Of a stretch of 16,371 nucleotides of DNA, positions 15,208 through 16,371 are shown in pieces. The notes under the pieces were generated by a model. That model searched no databases, was not told the origin of the DNA, and saw nothing but the letters and a program-made list of their open reading frames with translations. This stretch comes from Leptospira_B sp964571605. Its GTDB lineage: Bacteria > Spirochaetota > Leptospiria > Leptospirales > Leptospiraceae. Both the position numbers and the translations under genes were made by a program. Positions within the stretch are counted from its first letter, which is position 1. Every line of letters begins with the position of its first letter. The stretch spans positions 1-16,371 of the forward strand of contig CAZNCS010000074.1 in the NCBI GenBank assembly GCA_964571605.1, written 5' to 3'.

Positions 15208-16371
15208 TTACAAAAGGGATAAGGAAATGAGAGTAATATCATCCTGGGGTTCTTTTCCTTTTCCAAGATGTTTGTTCATTTCTTTTATAATTTTACGGTG
15301 GAGTTCATGGCCGCCAAACGCGGAATCGAGATAGATTTTTTCGATCCTTTCTTCTCCAAAAGGATTTTGTTCCGAATCGAACTCTTCGAAAATTCCGTCA
15401 GTAAGCATCAGAATGGAGTCTCCAGGAGAATACGAATGTTCTTCTTCTAAAAATTCCATATTCATCCCGAGGCCTACCAAAGAACCTGTTCTTTCCAAAA
15501 GTCGGATGCTATTTTCGGATTTCCAAAGTAATGCGGGATGGCCCCCGGAAGAAAATCTGATTTTTCTTTCGTTCGTATCGATATCCAAAATAAAACAGGA
15601 AAAATACATTTGTAAGTTTTTAAAATTTTTACAATAATCGGTATTAATTCCTCTCAATAATTCCGCGGGAGAATCCGCCAAATATTTAAAAGGTTCGTAT
15701 ACACCTTTGATCGTCATAGTAACTAAAGCTGCCTGCACTCCATGACCGGTGGCGTCAGCGAGTAATACTCTTAAAACTCCCGGCCTACATTCAAAAATAT
15801 CGTACCAATCACCCCCCACTTCCATTACAGGAAGATAGGTTACAAAAGTTTGGACACCGGGTAATTCAAAATCGATGGGAGGAAGTAAACTATTCTGCAC
15901 TCTTTTGGCTAGATTCAATTCTTCTTTCATCGCACGAAAAGATCTGGACAACTCTTTAGAACGACTTTCCACCTGAGCTTCCAAATTTTGCAATAAGTTC
16001 TGTCTTTCTCTATCCACTCCTTTGAGTTCTTCAATCGTTCTTCTCAATTTTTTTTGGATAAGAGTTCTTTCCGTAATATCCCGAATGATCAAAGTATATC
16101 CTGTACCGGAAGAAGTACTGACCTTGGAGATGGCGGCTTCCAAAATCGGTTCCGTTCCATTCTTCCTTTTGGCCTTGAATGGACCAAACACACCTCTTTC
16201 AGGTTCGTTTCCCAATCGATGGAGCACTGAAGAAAGATATTTTTGGTGTCTGTCTGGAATTAAAGATAAAACGGGTTTGTCGGTCATTTCCCAAGAATGA
16301 TAACCGAGTAATGTTTCTGCAGCAGGATTGATGAGTATAATCTGTAAAGATTCGTTCAAAGATAGAATCGG
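15208..16371 (-). CDS. PAS-SpoIIE (PP2C-type) serine phosphatase, N-terminus beyond window
   Basis: The frame is open to the right-hand edge, so the start is outside; the TTG at 16359 is within the PAS domain. About 387 residues are visible. A PAS domain (to IIRDITERT, about residue 97 counted from that TTG) leads through a coiled coil (LRRTIEELKG...SRSKELSRSFRAMKEELNLAKRV, about 103-155) into an RsbU/SpoIIE-like PP2C phosphatase. The metal-binding aspartates are in place: GGDWYD, LADATGHG, LTDGIFEEFD and the terminal QDDITLISLSLL. Such enzymes dephosphorylate anti-sigma-factor antagonists of the STAS type in partner switching (family knowledge). It lies 40 nt upstream of pgsB in the same direction, so it may be co-transcribed with the polyglutamate genes; a regulatory link is inference. 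No STAS or anti-sigma gene is in the window. Confidence 0.88.
   Translation of the reverse strand, partial: PILSLNESLQIILINPAAETLLGYHSWEMTDKPVLSLIPDRHQKYLSSVLHRLGNEPERGVFGPFKAKRKNGTEPILEAAISKVSTSSGTGYTLIIRDITERTLIQKKLRRTIEELKGVDRERQNLLQNLEAQVESRSKELSRSFRAMKEELNLAKRVQNSLLPPIDFELPGVQTFVTYLPVMEVGGDWYDIFECRPGVLRVLLADATGHGVQAALVTMTIKGVYEPFKYLADSPAELLRGINTDYCKNFKNLQMYFSCFILDIDTNERKIRFSSGGHPALLWKSENSIRLLERTGSLVGLGMNMEFLEEEHSYSPGDSILMLTDGIFEEFDSEQNPFGEERIEKIYLDSAFGGHELHRKIIKEMNKHLGKGKEPQDDITLISLSLL

Overview
The window most likely comes from a spirochaete of the genus Leptospira. The grounds are the company of genes: a poly-gamma-glutamate pgsB-pgsC-pgsW set in an organism whose lipoprotein signal ends in a spirochaete-like LLSC box, PAS-rich HisKA_2 kinases, a PAS-SpoIIE phosphatase, and a large secreted beta-helix protein preceded by short Cys-bounded repeats as in leptospiral surface proteins. 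Base composition is moderately AT-rich and even. I see no rRNA, tRNA, CRISPR array, insertion sequence or integrase, so this looks like ordinary chromosome. Species is not assigned.

Layout. (1) 1-2321, plus strand: the 3' part of a large probable surface protein, two Cys-bounded repeats followed by a right-handed beta-helix. (2) 9672 down to 2339, minus strand: five genes in one direction with gaps of 14-74 nt: PAS-HisKA_2 kinase, stand-alone cyclic-nucleotide-binding protein, alpha/beta-hydrolase lipoprotein, a second PAS-HisKA_2 kinase, and the ABC-F ATPase Uup. They could be one transcript, although the Uup leader has its own hairpin structure. (3) 9673-9858: a 186-nt divergent intergenic region with overlapping palindromes just before the next gene. 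(4) 9859-12392, plus strand: a compact three-gene unit of DUF445 membrane protein, a 99-aa unknown and an alpha/beta hydrolase. (5) 16371 down to 12389, minus strand: PAS-SpoIIE phosphatase (start off the window), pgsB, pgsC and pgsW. The last three overlap each other, and pgsW shares the bases CTAA with the convergent hydrolase.

How the genes work together. Region 5 is the clearest functional unit. PgsB (amide ligase of the Mur-ligase fold), PgsC (membrane partner) and PgsW (membrane-anchored accessory protein of unknown activity) should make or export poly-gamma-glutamate. The upstream phosphatase may tie this to a PAS-sensed signal through a partner-switching pathway (inference). Region 2 is signalling-rich but has no response regulator or output domain in view, so its two paralogous kinases must act on partners elsewhere. 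PgsA/CapA, PgsE and a gamma-glutamyl hydrolase are not in the window.
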